A stretch of 19,705 nt of DNA, from positions 1 through 19,705 of the forward strand of contig NZ_CABKRX010000096.1 of the NCBI RefSeq assembly GCF_902374955.1, read 5' to 3'. Below the pieces are notes generated by a model. That model had not been told where the DNA came from. It saw only the letters and a list, made by a program, of their open reading frames with translations, and did no database searches. This stretch comes from Bacillus massilioanorexius (lineage in GTDB: Bacteria > Bacillota > Bacilli > Bacillales > DSM-1321). Positions 6,772-14,502 of this stretch are shown here, piece after piece. Position 1 is the first letter of the stretch. Every line of letters starts with the position of its first letter. A program made the position numbers and the translations under genes.

Positions 6772-7992
6772 ATGAAAAATAAGTATTTGCCTACTGCGTT
6801 GGCATTGTATATAAACTATTTCGTTCACGGAATGGGAGCCATTATTTTAGCTCAGAATATGTCATTTTTACAAGTACAATTAAATACGGATAAAGCAGGT
6901 GTTGCGTATGTTATTTCTGCACTGGGTATTGGTCGTTTAATCGCATTAGCTATCTCTGGAGTATTATCTGATAAATTTGGAAGAAAACCAACAGTATATG
7001 CAGGCATGTTGATATATGCAGGGTTCTTTATCTCCATTCTTTTTGCTCCAAATGTTCAAATCGCATTTGTACTAGCATTATTAGCCGGTATTGCTAACTC
7101 AGTACTTGACGCGGGTACTTATCCGGCATTGATCGAATCATTCCCGACTGCCGCAGGGACAGCCAATATTATTATTAAAGCGTTTATTTCAGCAGGTCAA
7201 TTTACATTACCTGTTATTATTGGATTAATCATTACAAACAATTGGTATTGGGGAATTTCTTTCATTATTCCAGTGGTGTTATTTGTATTGAACGCGATCT
7301 TCATGATTAAATTACCTTTCCCAAGTCATATTGTATCAAAAGGGAAAGAGGATAAAGAAGAGGCACAATCTACAAAAGTATTTGCTTCTAAACCAAATTT
7401 CTTTATCGAAGGATTTGCTGTGATTATGATTGCATTCACAGCAACAGCAACTTTTTTAATTGTTCAAACTTGGTTACCGACTTATGGAGAAGAAGTAGTT
7501 GGTATGACAAATACATCAGCATTAAAACTAGTATCTTATTATAGTGCAGGTTCATTGGCGTCTGTATTCTTAACTTCTTATTTAGTTAAGAGTCTTATTA
7601 AACCAGTATATATTGTGTTAGTCTATCCACTAATGTCTTTCTTCGTATTACTTGGAGTTGCCTTCATTCAAACACCTCTGATGGTTATTGCAGGGTCATT
7701 CTTAATTGGTTTCTTTGCAGCAGGAGGGGTATTACAGTTAGCTCTAGTTGTAATGACGGAATTCTTTAATGGTAAAAAAGGTACTATGACGGGGATTTTC
7801 ATGACGATGTCTAGTGTTGCTAGTGCAGTTATTCCAGCGGTAACAGGTGCATTAGCGGAATCAAATGTAACAAATATCATTCATTTTGGATCTGGTGTGA
7901 CTTTTGTTGGTGTGATTTTAGCAACTGTAGTCCTGGTTAGATATCGTAAAGTCATGAAAGTGGAAAATAAAAGTGGTAGTGTAGCAGCGTAA
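6772..7992 (+). CDS. MFS permease, probable quinate/shikimate transporter (first)
   Basis: A 406-residue, strongly hydrophobic major facilitator with about 12 membrane segments. The loop between helices 2 and 3 carries the MFS motif A, G63-V-L-S-D67-K-F-G70-R-K. A distinctive LDAGTYPALIESFP segment follows helix 4. A hydrophilic central loop (about 185-205, rich in K, E and S) separates the two six-helix halves. It opens with YINYFVHGMGAIILAQNMSF, shared with the next gene. A GGAG is 7 bases before the ATG. The gene is within the aroE-led operon, so proton-coupled uptake of quinate, shikimate or a related acid is the best inference; export of a product is the alternative. Confidence 0.85.
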   Translation: MKNKYLPTALALYINYFVHGMGAIILAQNMSFLQVQLNTDKAGVAYVISALGIGRLIALAISGVLSDKFGRKPTVYAGMLIYAGFFISILFAPNVQIAFVLALLAGIANSVLDAGTYPALIESFPTAAGTANIIIKAFISAGQFTLPVIIGLIITNNWYWGISFIIPVVLFVLNAIFMIKLPFPSHIVSKGKEDKEEAQSTKVFASKPNFFIEGFAVIMIAFTATATFLIVQTWLPTYGEEVVGMTNTSALKLVSYYSAGSLASVFLTSYLVKSLIKPVYIVLVYPLMSFFVLLGVAFIQTPLMVIAGSFLIGFFAAGGVLQLALVVMTEFFNGKKGTMTGIFMTMSSVASAVIPAVTGALAESNVTNIIHFGSGVTFVGVILATVVLVRYRKVMKVENKSGSVAA

Positions 7993-8030
7993 TACAAAGT
8001 ATAATCAGGATGTTCTATATATGCTTCAAA

Positions 8031-8073
8031 AATGAGTTAAAGTGTAAATTTAGATATTTATACTTTGCTCATT
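8031..8073 (+). other. Intercistronic stem-loop between the two permeases
   Basis: AATGAG (8031-8036) and AAAGTGTAAAT (8039-8049) pair with ATTTATACTTT (8056-8066) and CTCATT (8068-8073), with a 6-base loop, one G-U pair and a small internal loop. No T-run follows, so it looks like an mRNA processing or stability element, or a partial terminator that lowers expression of the second permease. Confidence 0.5.
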
Positions 8074-8108
8074 AATGAGCATATTAAGCAGATGGAGGTA
8101 GGTTATTA

Positions 8109-9314
8109 ATGAAAAGAAAATTTGCAGCATTAGGTTGTTATATCAATTATTTTGCATTTGGTATGGCATACATAATGATCGCTCAAAATATGTCATTTCT
8201 TTCAGAAAAATTGAATACAGATAATGCTGGTGTATCCTTTCTTATATCTGCATTTGGAATAGGGCGTTTAGCTTCTTTGTATTTAGCAGGAACTACTTCC
8301 GATAAATATGGTAGAAAGCCTTTTGTTATTTTAGGAGCAGTATTTTGCGCTATTTTCTTAATAGGAATACCACTTAGTACAAGTTATGAAATTGCTTTAG
8401 TGTTTGCTGTGTTAGGTGGAGTATCAAACGCATTTTTAGATGCTGGAACTTATCCAACTTTAATGGAATCATTTCCGAAACAAGCAAGTGCAGCTACTGT
8501 ATTCTTGAAGGCATTTATTTCGGTAGGATCTCTAATCTTACCATTTATGATTACTTTCTTTCTTACTAATAACATCTTTTTTGGATGGTCATTCTTTGTA
8601 CCTGCAATCATTCTATTATTGAGTGCAATCTTTCTCTCTTCAGTTCGCTTTCCGGCGCACAAAAGTACAATAGGAAGCAAGGAAGAATCACATATTATAA
8701 GATTTAATGATCGACCAAAGTTTTATATAGAAGGTCTAGCACTTATAGGCATAGGTTTTACAGCACCGGCACTATTATATTTAATGCAAATATGGATGCC
8801 GACTTATGCTCAAGAAGTAATGGGGATGTCTCTAACTAGCTCATTAAAACTAATCAGTTATTATAATATTGGAGCCTTTCTTTCTGTAATAGTGATGACC
8901 GTTGCACTTAGAAAGTGGGTAAAGGCTGTCGATGTATTACTTGTTTATCCAATTATTACTTTAGTGGCAACGTTAACTCTTATGTATATAAAAATAACAT
9001 CAGTTACGATTATTGCTGCATTTATTATTGGTTTTTCTTTAGCAGGAGTTATGCAATTAGCATTATCGGTGATGTGTGAGTTTTTTTGGGAAAATAAAGG
9101 TAAGATAACAGGAATTTTATGTACGGCAACTAGTGTAGCAACTGCTGGAATTCCTTTTGTCACAGGTTTGATTACAAGATTTACTGATGTGAGCGGTGTA
9201 TTTATTTTCTCGCTAATGATTAATGGAGCAGGTATTTTGTTGGCGTTAATTGCAAACTATCGTTATCGTCAGTTAACAAATAAAAAAGAAATAACTCAAA
9301 AACTAGCAGCATAG
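8109..9314 (+). CDS. MFS permease, probable quinate/shikimate transporter (second)
   Basis: 401 residues, clearly homologous to the preceding permease: a shared YINYF..GM start, ..AQNMSFL, LNTD.AGV, LDAGTYP.L.ESFP and W.PTY..EV.GM segments. Motif A is present at G61-T-T-S-D65-K-Y-G68-R-K. About 12 membrane helices with a short polar centre near 190-205. GGAGGT lies 9 bases before the ATG. It is last in the operon and closed by the terminator at 9321-9350. Two paralogous carriers beside two paralogous dehydrogenases suggest each pair handles a different acid, for example quinate and shikimate, or uptake of one with efflux of another. The exact substrate cannot be read from the sequence. Confidence 0.85.
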   Translation: MKRKFAALGCYINYFAFGMAYIMIAQNMSFLSEKLNTDNAGVSFLISAFGIGRLASLYLAGTTSDKYGRKPFVILGAVFCAIFLIGIPLSTSYEIALVFAVLGGVSNAFLDAGTYPTLMESFPKQASAATVFLKAFISVGSLILPFMITFFLTNNIFFGWSFFVPAIILLLSAIFLSSVRFPAHKSTIGSKEESHIIRFNDRPKFYIEGLALIGIGFTAPALLYLMQIWMPTYAQEVMGMSLTSSLKLISYYNIGAFLSVIVMTVALRKWVKAVDVLLVYPIITLVATLTLMYIKITSVTIIAAFIIGFSLAGVMQLALSVMCEFFWENKGKITGILCTATSVATAGIPFVTGLITRFTDVSGVFIFSLMINGAGILLALIANYRYRQLTNKKEITQKLAA

Positions 9315-9320
9315 TTTAAC

Positions 9321-9350
9321 AAAAAAGGACCTTTTGACAGGTCCTTTTTT
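9321..9350. terminator. Rho-independent terminator, likely bidirectional
   Basis: An A-run and GGACC (9321-9331) pair with GGTCC and a T-run (9340-9350) around an 8-base loop. It ends the permease operon and, with its A/T flanks, can also serve the convergent exonuclease gene. Confidence 0.9.
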
Positions 9351-9390
9351 CTTTGTGAAATCATATATCTTAAAAGTTTAGATGAAAAGC

Positions 9391-9999
9391 TTAAGCCTTA
9401 TTTCTTGATTTACCTTTTTTGAATGTTGGTGATTTATAACCTTCTGGATAGACTATGCCATTTTTAATTGAATATTCTTCAAACATCGTAGTGAGATCTT
9501 TGGAGCTAGTATGGTTTAACGCATGTATTAGGATATTTCCACATGCTTTTGCATCATCTAGTGCATTATGATGATCAAAACGATAACCGAGTTTTTTAGA
9601 TAAATCATTAAGCTTATAACTTGGTAAACCTGGCCATATGGCTTTAGATATATTTAATGTACAATTATATGAGATGTTCGGATAGGGAGCGTTATATTCG
9701 TCTAATACGTATCTTAAGCAACTCATATCAAAAGCGGCGTTATGAGCAATAACTAAATGATTCTCTAATAAACTATGAATCTCTGGCCATAGCATGTTAA
9801 ATTCACTTTTATTTCTTACATCCTCGTAAGTAATACCGTGTATACTAACATTAATAGGATGAAAATAGGTGTTTTTAGGCTTTACTAATTCATAATATTC
9901 ATTTGCTATTTTACCGTTTTTATATTGTACAATTCCAACTGAACAAATACTAGATCTTGTTGAGTTAGCAGTTTCAAAATCAATTGTCACAAAGTCCAT
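9391..9999 (-). CDS. DnaQ-like DEDDh 3'-5' exonuclease
   Basis: 202 residues. Exo I is D7-F-E9 in VTIDFET. Exo II holds D91 in IAHNAAFD. Exo III is H144-N-A-L-D-D149, the HxAxxD form that defines the DEDDh subgroup. All metal-binding residues are present, so an active 3'-5' exonuclease is expected, as in the DNA polymerase III epsilon family. The last 35 residues are basic and may bind nucleic acid. The length suits a stand-alone exonuclease, not a PolC domain. The ribosome binding site before the ATG at 9999 is weak. It follows the small membrane-protein gene by 30 bases and probably shares its transcript. The cellular role (repair or RNA trimming) is not shown. Confidence 0.9.
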   Translation of the reverse strand: MDFVTIDFETANSTRSSICSVGIVQYKNGKIANEYYELVKPKNTYFHPINVSIHGITYEDVRNKSEFNMLWPEIHSLLENHLVIAHNAAFDMSCLRYVLDEYNAPYPNISYNCTLNISKAIWPGLPSYKLNDLSKKLGYRFDHHNALDDAKACGNILIHALNHTSSKDLTTMFEEYSIKNGIVYPEGYKSPTFKKGKSRNKA

Positions 10000-10029
10000 T
10001 TTTTCACATCTTTCTAAAATGAATTCATT

Positions 10030-10302
10030 TCATCTAATCTTCTGCATAGATTTTTTTCTCTCTTTTTCTGCAGCATAGTATCTCGATTTCATTCTCCATC
10101 TTTGATAAGATTCGTATAGAAAATGAAGACTAAAAAAAATAATTAAACTTATTATTACATTTAACATGAATTTAGAAAATGATATGAATGCAAAATCATT
10201 ATTAGTAATGTATGGATATTGAAAGGAATCTATTTTTTGATATGTCAGTCTACTAATAATGTTTGTAATCATAAATAGAACAAATATCCTCCAAAAACTC
10301 AA
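10030..10302 (-). CDS. Small membrane protein of unknown function
   Basis: 90 residues with two hydrophobic stretches, about 3-16 and 44-62, and a strongly basic tail rich in R and K (about 67-90). No family recognised. The longest frame starts at a TTG (10302), but no clear ribosome binding site precedes it. An internal ATG at residue 11 (MITNIISRL) is an alternative that would remove the first hydrophobic stretch. It lies just upstream of the exonuclease gene on the same strand. Confidence 0.5.
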   Translation of the reverse strand: MSFWRIFVLFMITNIISRLTYQKIDSFQYPYITNNDFAFISFSKFMLNVIISLIIFFSLHFLYESYQRWRMKSRYYAAEKERKKSMQKIR

Positions 10303-10529
10303 TTGTGTTCATCTGCTTTCATTATGAACGATTATGTATGAAAAGCCAAAGATACATACTTACGAAAATAGCAACCTTCATGAAAAATAGAGTATACTTG
10401 CTAACCAATAATTTTGAAACCAAGTTTCCTGCCTTCATTTCTTCAGAAAGAGATCTTTTTCAAGGAGGTTGTTTTCTAAAAGATTGTTGTTTTTAAAAAG
10501 TTCGCTAAATAAATATAGTATAAAAGTCG

Positions 10530-10690
10530 AATGGAGGGTAAGGTGCGAGACTCCTGAGGTAGTTGAGGGGCAGGGGAGTGACACCATGGTGGAGAGGAGG
10601 CTCATCATCCTAGGGATTAGGGAAAGCGAGCATCTTGAGCAGAATTCAACCTATAGCTACTCTATTGTTAATAGGCAACAATGATACGAA
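10530..10690 (+). repeat. Degenerate copy of a Bacillaceae interspersed repeat
   Basis: Blocks characteristic of a repeat that I recall as scattered through Bacillus, Lysinibacillus and relatives appear in order: GGTGCGAGACTCCTGAGG, then GAGGAGGCTCATC, then GGGAAAGCGAGCATCTTGAG, then CAGAATTCAACCTATAGC. The middle between the first two blocks looks shortened or scrambled compared with the form I remember. The stretch is much richer in G than its flanks. Such elements are noncoding and potentially mobile; short frames across it are not genes. Confidence 0.65.
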
Positions 10691-10839
10691 AACAGTATAT
10701 GAAATAATTGGGTGGCAATCTTTATAAAGAAAGATGAGACCCAACATAGGTGAATGCACCAATTGGATGGATCTTTGTCTAACGAAAAAGATAAGTTTAG
10801 ATTTACTAACAAACGTTCGATAAACTCAGCTAAATAGAA

Positions 10840-10864
10840 AAACAGCACTTCGATTGTGCTGTTT
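10840..10864. terminator. Rho-independent terminator
   Basis: AAACAGCAC (10840-10848) pairs with GTGCTGTTT (10856-10864) around a 7-base loop, with an A-rich left and T-rich right flank. It lies directly after the stop codon of the minus-strand gene at 10867 and can work in both directions. Confidence 0.85.
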
Positions 10865-10866
10865 TT

Positions 10867-11154
10867 TTATTTAACTATTCTTAATCTATTTTTATATTGT
10901 TTGATGTTTTTAATGAGTTGATAAAGTTGATAGGAAAAATAAAGGAACCAAGAAAATGCGAACAAACCTAAGCATGACCATATAATCATCATATCGTATT
11001 CACCATGAATTAATGAAGATGCGGTTGCTATAAAGCTCATAATCGATGTGTATAAACCAAGACCAATAAAGACAACATAGGTGATAAATCCAAGAACTGT
11101 GCCAGTTGGATCAAGTTCAAATTGCTTACTTTTTTTAGATTTAGTCTGTTTCAT
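10867..11154 (-). CDS. Small membrane protein of unknown function
   Basis: 95 residues: a basic N-terminus (KQTKSKKSK), two long hydrophobic regions at about 19-46 and 54-80, and a basic C-terminal tail after QLYQLIKNIKQYKNR. AAAGGAGGG lies 6 bases before the ATG, so it is almost certainly translated. It is monocistronic, with its own terminator immediately downstream. No family recognised; the lysine-rich ends suggest both termini are cytoplasmic. Confidence 0.75.
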   Translation of the reverse strand: MKQTKSKKSKQFELDPTGTVLGFITYVVFIGLGLYTSIMSFIATASSLIHGEYDMMIIWSCLGLFAFSWFLYFSYQLYQLIKNIKQYKNRLRIVK

Positions 11155-11266
11155 TTCTCTCCCTCCTTTACCTATTATTATATCAAAGTTTTTCGCGAAA
11201 AGTTATACAAGTAAAAAAATTCTGTTAATTAAAATGCTGGTATATATAGGAAGTACAACGGCTAAA

Positions 11267-11311
11267 TAAAGGGCTGATAAAAATGGAAGTTACATTTTTA
11301 CCAACCCTTTA
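11267..11311 (-). terminator. Terminator hairpin of the siderophore-binding protein gene
   Basis: A 19-base arm (11267-11285) pairs with 11293-11311 with two mismatches and a 7-base loop. It begins 3 bases after the lipoprotein stop codon on the minus strand. The T-run on that strand is short, so strength is moderate. Confidence 0.65.
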
Positions 11312-11314
11312 TGA

Positions 11315-12262
11315 TTATTTAACTAATGTTTTTGTTACAGTATCAATAACTTTTTCACTTGCGATTCGTCCATTAATTGTCCAAGATCCATCATCTTCTA
11401 ATTCATATACTTGTTTGTTCTTAGCAGCAGGAAGTTGCTTCCATACAGTACTATTTGTTAGAGCTTGTAGGCCTGCCTCTCCTTTTGCTGCAATTAGGAA
11501 TACATGATCTGCATCTAAATCCGATAGGGCTTCAAGAGAAATAGGGCTCCATGTAGCATCTTTAGCTGCAGGCATATTTTTAATCATATTTGGTTGAGTC
11601 AATTGTAGATCTTTATATAGAACATTTGCCGAAAAACGCTCATTTTCTAATAAATAATATTGGCCACCGATAATCCAAATAGCCGCTACTGATTCGTCAC
11701 CTATAGCTTTCTTAAGCTTTTCAGATGCATCTTTTGCTTTTGTTTCATAAGCTGCTAATTCTTCTTTTGCTTGTTTCTCTTTTCCAACAATTTGTCCCAT
11801 TATTTGCAATTGTTTACGCCAGTCTGAACTATCTTCATCCTTAAAGACATAAACAGGGGCTATTTTTTTATATTCTTCATATGTTCCGCTTGGTATAGCT
11901 GAAGGGGAACTGAAAATGATTAAATCAGGATCTTTTTCAATTACTTGTTCTAATGGCATATCCCAAGCTATTGTTGGAACATTTCCTAAGGCATCTTGTA
12001 AATAAGCATGCACAGATTCACCTATTGACCATTGAGCTGCCGGAATGATATCAAGCGATACAAGCGAATCTTCTAAATTTGAAGCAAGAATCCGCTCAGG
12101 ATTTGCTGGAAGAGTAACTTCTCCCATAGCATCTGTTAATGTAATTTCTTTAGATTTCTTTGATGAATCAGTTTCATCTTTTTTAGTACCTCCACATGCT
12201 GTAATTAGCATGAGACAAAGTACAGTTGCGAGTATGGCTATAAGCTTCTTATGTAGTTTCAA
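11315..12262 (-). CDS. Fe(III)-siderophore-binding lipoprotein of an ABC importer
   Basis: 315 residues. Residues 1-22 are a signal peptide (KK, hydrophobic core) ending in the lipobox LITA-C23, followed by a Ser/Lys-rich linker. The rest is the FecB/FhuD-type helical-backbone binding domain: LTDAMGEVTLPANPERI, then DPDLIIF, then a long helix (about 165-190), then SPISLEALSDLDADHVFLI. It anchors outside the membrane and hands ferric siderophore to the permease. The TTG start at 12262 has AGGAGG 8 bases upstream. Its promoter is covered by a perfect Fur box. Together with the divergent permeases the layout recalls B. subtilis yfiY with yfiZ-yfhA (hydroxamate siderophores), but the ligand cannot be fixed from sequence. 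Confidence 0.9.
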   Translation of the reverse strand: MKLHKKLIAILATVLCLMLITACGGTKKDETDSSKKSKEITLTDAMGEVTLPANPERILASNLEDSLVSLDIIPAAQWSIGESVHAYLQDALGNVPTIAWDMPLEQVIEKDPDLIIFSSPSAIPSGTYEEYKKIAPVYVFKDEDSSDWRKQLQIMGQIVGKEKQAKEELAAYETKAKDASEKLKKAIGDESVAAIWIIGGQYYLLENERFSANVLYKDLQLTQPNMIKNMPAAKDATWSPISLEALSDLDADHVFLIAAKGEAGLQALTNSTVWKQLPAAKNKQVYELEDDGSWTINGRIASEKVIDTVTKTLVK

Positions 12263-12293
12263 AATATGTGCCTCCTATTAATTATACTTGCGA

Positions 12294-12326
12294 GATAATG
12301 ATAATCATTATCAAATAAACTGTCAA
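12294..12326 (-). promoter_or_regulatory. Promoter and perfect Fur box of the binding-protein gene
   Basis: On the minus strand TTGACA (12326-12321), a 17-bp spacer and TATCAT (12303-12298) form a sigma-A-type promoter. GATAATGATAATCATTATC (12294-12312) is the full 19-bp Fur consensus and covers the -10 region, so iron-bound Fur should shut it off. Confidence 0.95.
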
Positions 12327-12347
12327 CATGTTTCAGTTAAAAAGCTA

Positions 12348-12400
12348 TTGAAAATCATAGGTTAATACTTGTATACTAAAATGGTTGAAAATTATTCTCA
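12348..12400 (+). promoter_or_regulatory. Promoter and Fur-like box of the permease operon
   Basis: TTGAAA (12348-12353), an 18-bp spacer and TATACT (12372-12377) predict a start near 12384. TGAAAATTATTCTCA (12386-12400) matches the 7-1-7 Fur box at all but two symmetric-arm positions and covers the start region. The divergent binding-protein gene and this operon thus have separate iron control. Confidence 0.75.
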
Positions 12401-12431
12401 ATAAATAGAGAATATAGTGAGGTATTATCGC

Positions 12432-13460
12432 ATGTTGGAAAAGAAACAGATGAAAGCCTATAATCCAATAGCTAAAAATAGTTTAATTATCGGTTTTAGT
12501 GTATTGGGACTTGTACTAGCATTTATTATTTCTCTTATGCTTGGTACTAAAAATTATTCATTGGTAACAGTTTATCAAGCGTTGTTTGATTATAATTCTA
12601 CCCTTTCATCACATCAAATTATTCATGATATTCGACTACCGCGAACTTTAGCAGCTATGATGATAGGAGCCTTTTTAGCTTTATCTGGCTGTATTATGCA
12701 AGTTCTGACACGGAATCCTTTAGCAGAACCATCTTTGTTAGGAGTTTCACATGGTGCTGCATTTGCACTTGTGCTATCTTTAGCATTCTTCCCCAATTTA
12801 TCTATTACGGGTACAACTTTAGCTTGTATAGTTGGAGCAGGTGTGGCTGTTCTTTTTGTATTTGGATTAGCTTTATTATCTAAAGGAGGAAACAATCCTG
12901 TAAAACTTGCTTTAGCTGGGGTAGCCCTAGGGATGTTTTTAAGTTCACTAACTTCAAGTATTGGGTTGTATAAAAACGTTGCTAAAGATATGAGTTTTTG
13001 GTTTGCCGGAGGCTTGTCTAGTATTGATTGGAATGGCGTGAAAATGCTGGTGATATTCGGTATTATCGGTATTCTATTTGTCATTATGATTTCACGAGCA
13101 CTTACTGTACTTCATTTAGGAGAAGATGTGTCAAAAGGTTTGGGTGTACATATTACTGTTGTACGGACCCTTGGTATACTTGCTGTTTTATTACTCACCG
13201 GGAGTTCAGTAGCTGTTTCAGGAGCAATAGGTTTTGTTGGACTTGTCGTTCCTCATATTTGCCGTATGATAATCGGAACGGACTATCGATTATTACTTCC
13301 ATTTTCTGCATTTTTTGGTGGTATCTTATTAGTCTTGGCTGACGTCGGAGCAAAATTTCTTAATCCACCTTATGAAACGCCAGTTGGTGTTGTAACGGCA
13401 TTACTTGGTGTTCCGTTTTTCTTATATTTAGTTCGCAAAGGAAAGGGGCGATCATTATGA
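12432..13460 (+). CDS. Iron-siderophore ABC transporter permease, FecCD family (first)
   Basis: 342 residues from the ATG at 12432; AGTGAGGT stands 9 bases upstream. An in-frame GTG at 12417 is possible but has a poorer site. The protein has about 9-10 membrane helices. It carries FecCD landmarks: IRLPRTLAAMMIGAFLALSGCIMQ, NPLAEPSLLGVSHGAA, and near the C-terminus VSGAIGFVGLVVPHICR, the cytoplasmic loop that docks the ATPase. It pairs with the next gene (4-base ATGA overlap) to form the heterodimeric channel. Resembles YfiZ-type permeases. Confidence 0.92.
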   Translation: MLEKKQMKAYNPIAKNSLIIGFSVLGLVLAFIISLMLGTKNYSLVTVYQALFDYNSTLSSHQIIHDIRLPRTLAAMMIGAFLALSGCIMQVLTRNPLAEPSLLGVSHGAAFALVLSLAFFPNLSITGTTLACIVGAGVAVLFVFGLALLSKGGNNPVKLALAGVALGMFLSSLTSSIGLYKNVAKDMSFWFAGGLSSIDWNGVKMLVIFGIIGILFVIMISRALTVLHLGEDVSKGLGVHITVVRTLGILAVLLLTGSSVAVSGAIGFVGLVVPHICRMIIGTDYRLLLPFSAFFGGILLVLADVGAKFLNPPYETPVGVVTALLGVPFFLYLVRKGKGRSL

Positions 13461-14458
13461 AGCTCCTAAAACGAAAATTTATAACGATAATCAGCGTTTT
13501 ACTAATTCTGATATCGATTGCAACTCTAATTTGTCTAAATTATGGAATTGTAAGTATATCACCAACAGAAGTTTTACAAACATTTTTGGGAAACGGGACG
13601 ACAAAGCAAGAATTGGTATTGTTTGAATTAAGGATGCCAGCCATCATACTTGCTATATTGGTCGGTATGGGAATGGCTATTTCTGGTGCAATATTACAGG
13701 GTATAACGGATAATGAATTAGCTGATCCGGGAATATTAGGTATAAATGCTGGAGCTGGATTAGCTGTAGTCGTCTATATTTCATTTTTTCAAAGTAGCGT
13801 AAGCACTCAAAACGTATATGCATTGCCACTATTTGCATTTTGTGGAGCAATTCTGACTGCGTTTTTGATCGTATTACTTGCTTGGAAGGGTGGGTTTCAA
13901 TCCATTCGAATGCTTCTTGTTGGTATCGGGGTTAATGCGGGATTGTCCGCGATATTGATTGCTTTACAGTTGAAAATGAATCCAATTGATTTTATGCAGG
14001 CTGTTGTCTGGTTATCTGGAGATTTATGGGCTACCCAATGGAAGTATGTATGGGCACTATTTCCATGGTTCATATTGCTGATTCCATTCGCTATTTATAA
14101 AGCTAAAACATTAAATGTTTTGCAACTAGGAACTCCAGTGGCAATGAGCTTAGGAATATCGGTAGCACGAGAGAGAATCATTTTATTAATTACAGCTGTC
14201 GCTCTTGCTGGTTTAAGCGTGGCTGCTGGTGGGGGAATAGCTTTTTTAGGTTTAATTGCCCCTCATATAGCACGTCGTTTAATAGGTCCGAAGCATCAAT
14301 TCATGCTACCGATTTCGGCCTTATTAGGTGCTCTTATCTTACTAGTCGCTGATACAATTGGTAGAAATATTATAGCACCGACTGAATTACCAGCTGGTAT
14401 GATCGTTTCACTTGTAAGTGCACCTTATTTTATATATTTGTTAATGAGAACACGATAA
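13457..14458 (+). CDS. Iron-siderophore ABC transporter permease, FecCD family (second)
   Basis: 333 residues with the same fold as its partner: ELRMPAIILAILVGMGMAISGAILQ, NELADPGILGINAGAG, and the ATPase-docking AGGGIAFLGLIAPHIARRL. About 9-10 membrane helices. The start overlaps the stop of the previous permease (ATGA), which implies translational coupling and equal amounts. Resembles YfhA-type permeases. Only 44 bases separate it from the ATPase start. Confidence 0.92.
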   Translation: MKLLKRKFITIISVLLILISIATLICLNYGIVSISPTEVLQTFLGNGTTKQELVLFELRMPAIILAILVGMGMAISGAILQGITDNELADPGILGINAGAGLAVVVYISFFQSSVSTQNVYALPLFAFCGAILTAFLIVLLAWKGGFQSIRMLLVGIGVNAGLSAILIALQLKMNPIDFMQAVVWLSGDLWATQWKYVWALFPWFILLIPFAIYKAKTLNVLQLGTPVAMSLGISVARERIILLITAVALAGLSVAAGGGIAFLGLIAPHIARRLIGPKHQFMLPISALLGALILLVADTIGRNIIAPTELPAGMIVSLVSAPYFIYLLMRTR

Positions 14459-14502
14459 GCCTTTAATTAGGAATACTAAAATACAGTTTAGGGGGATTGT
14501 AT

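Larger units (their letters stand above)
10303..10866. other. Gene-poor region with an interspersed repeat
   Basis: This 564-base stretch has several short frames, but none has a convincing ribosome binding site and protein-like composition. The centre (about 10530-10690) is a GC-richer degenerate repeat, described separately. The right end is the terminator at 10840-10864. I see nothing else in it. Confidence 0.6.

Noticed and set aside
10305..10496. A 63-codon plus-strand frame
   Set aside because: No Shine-Dalgarno sequence, starts within the promoter area of the minus-strand gene, and no recognisable family.
10469..10684. A 71-codon frame, and a minus-strand frame at 10657-10848
   Set aside because: They overlap the interspersed repeat and the terminator; no ribosome binding site and no protein-like pattern.
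12623..13084. A 153-codon minus-strand frame
   Set aside because: It lies wholly inside the first FecCD permease gene and has a Pro/Ala/Lys-rich, low-complexity composition typical of an antisense shadow.
13028..13342. A 104-codon plus-strand frame rich in Cys, Tyr and Arg
   Set aside because: It is out of frame within the permease gene, with a composition typical of frame-shifted membrane-protein codons.
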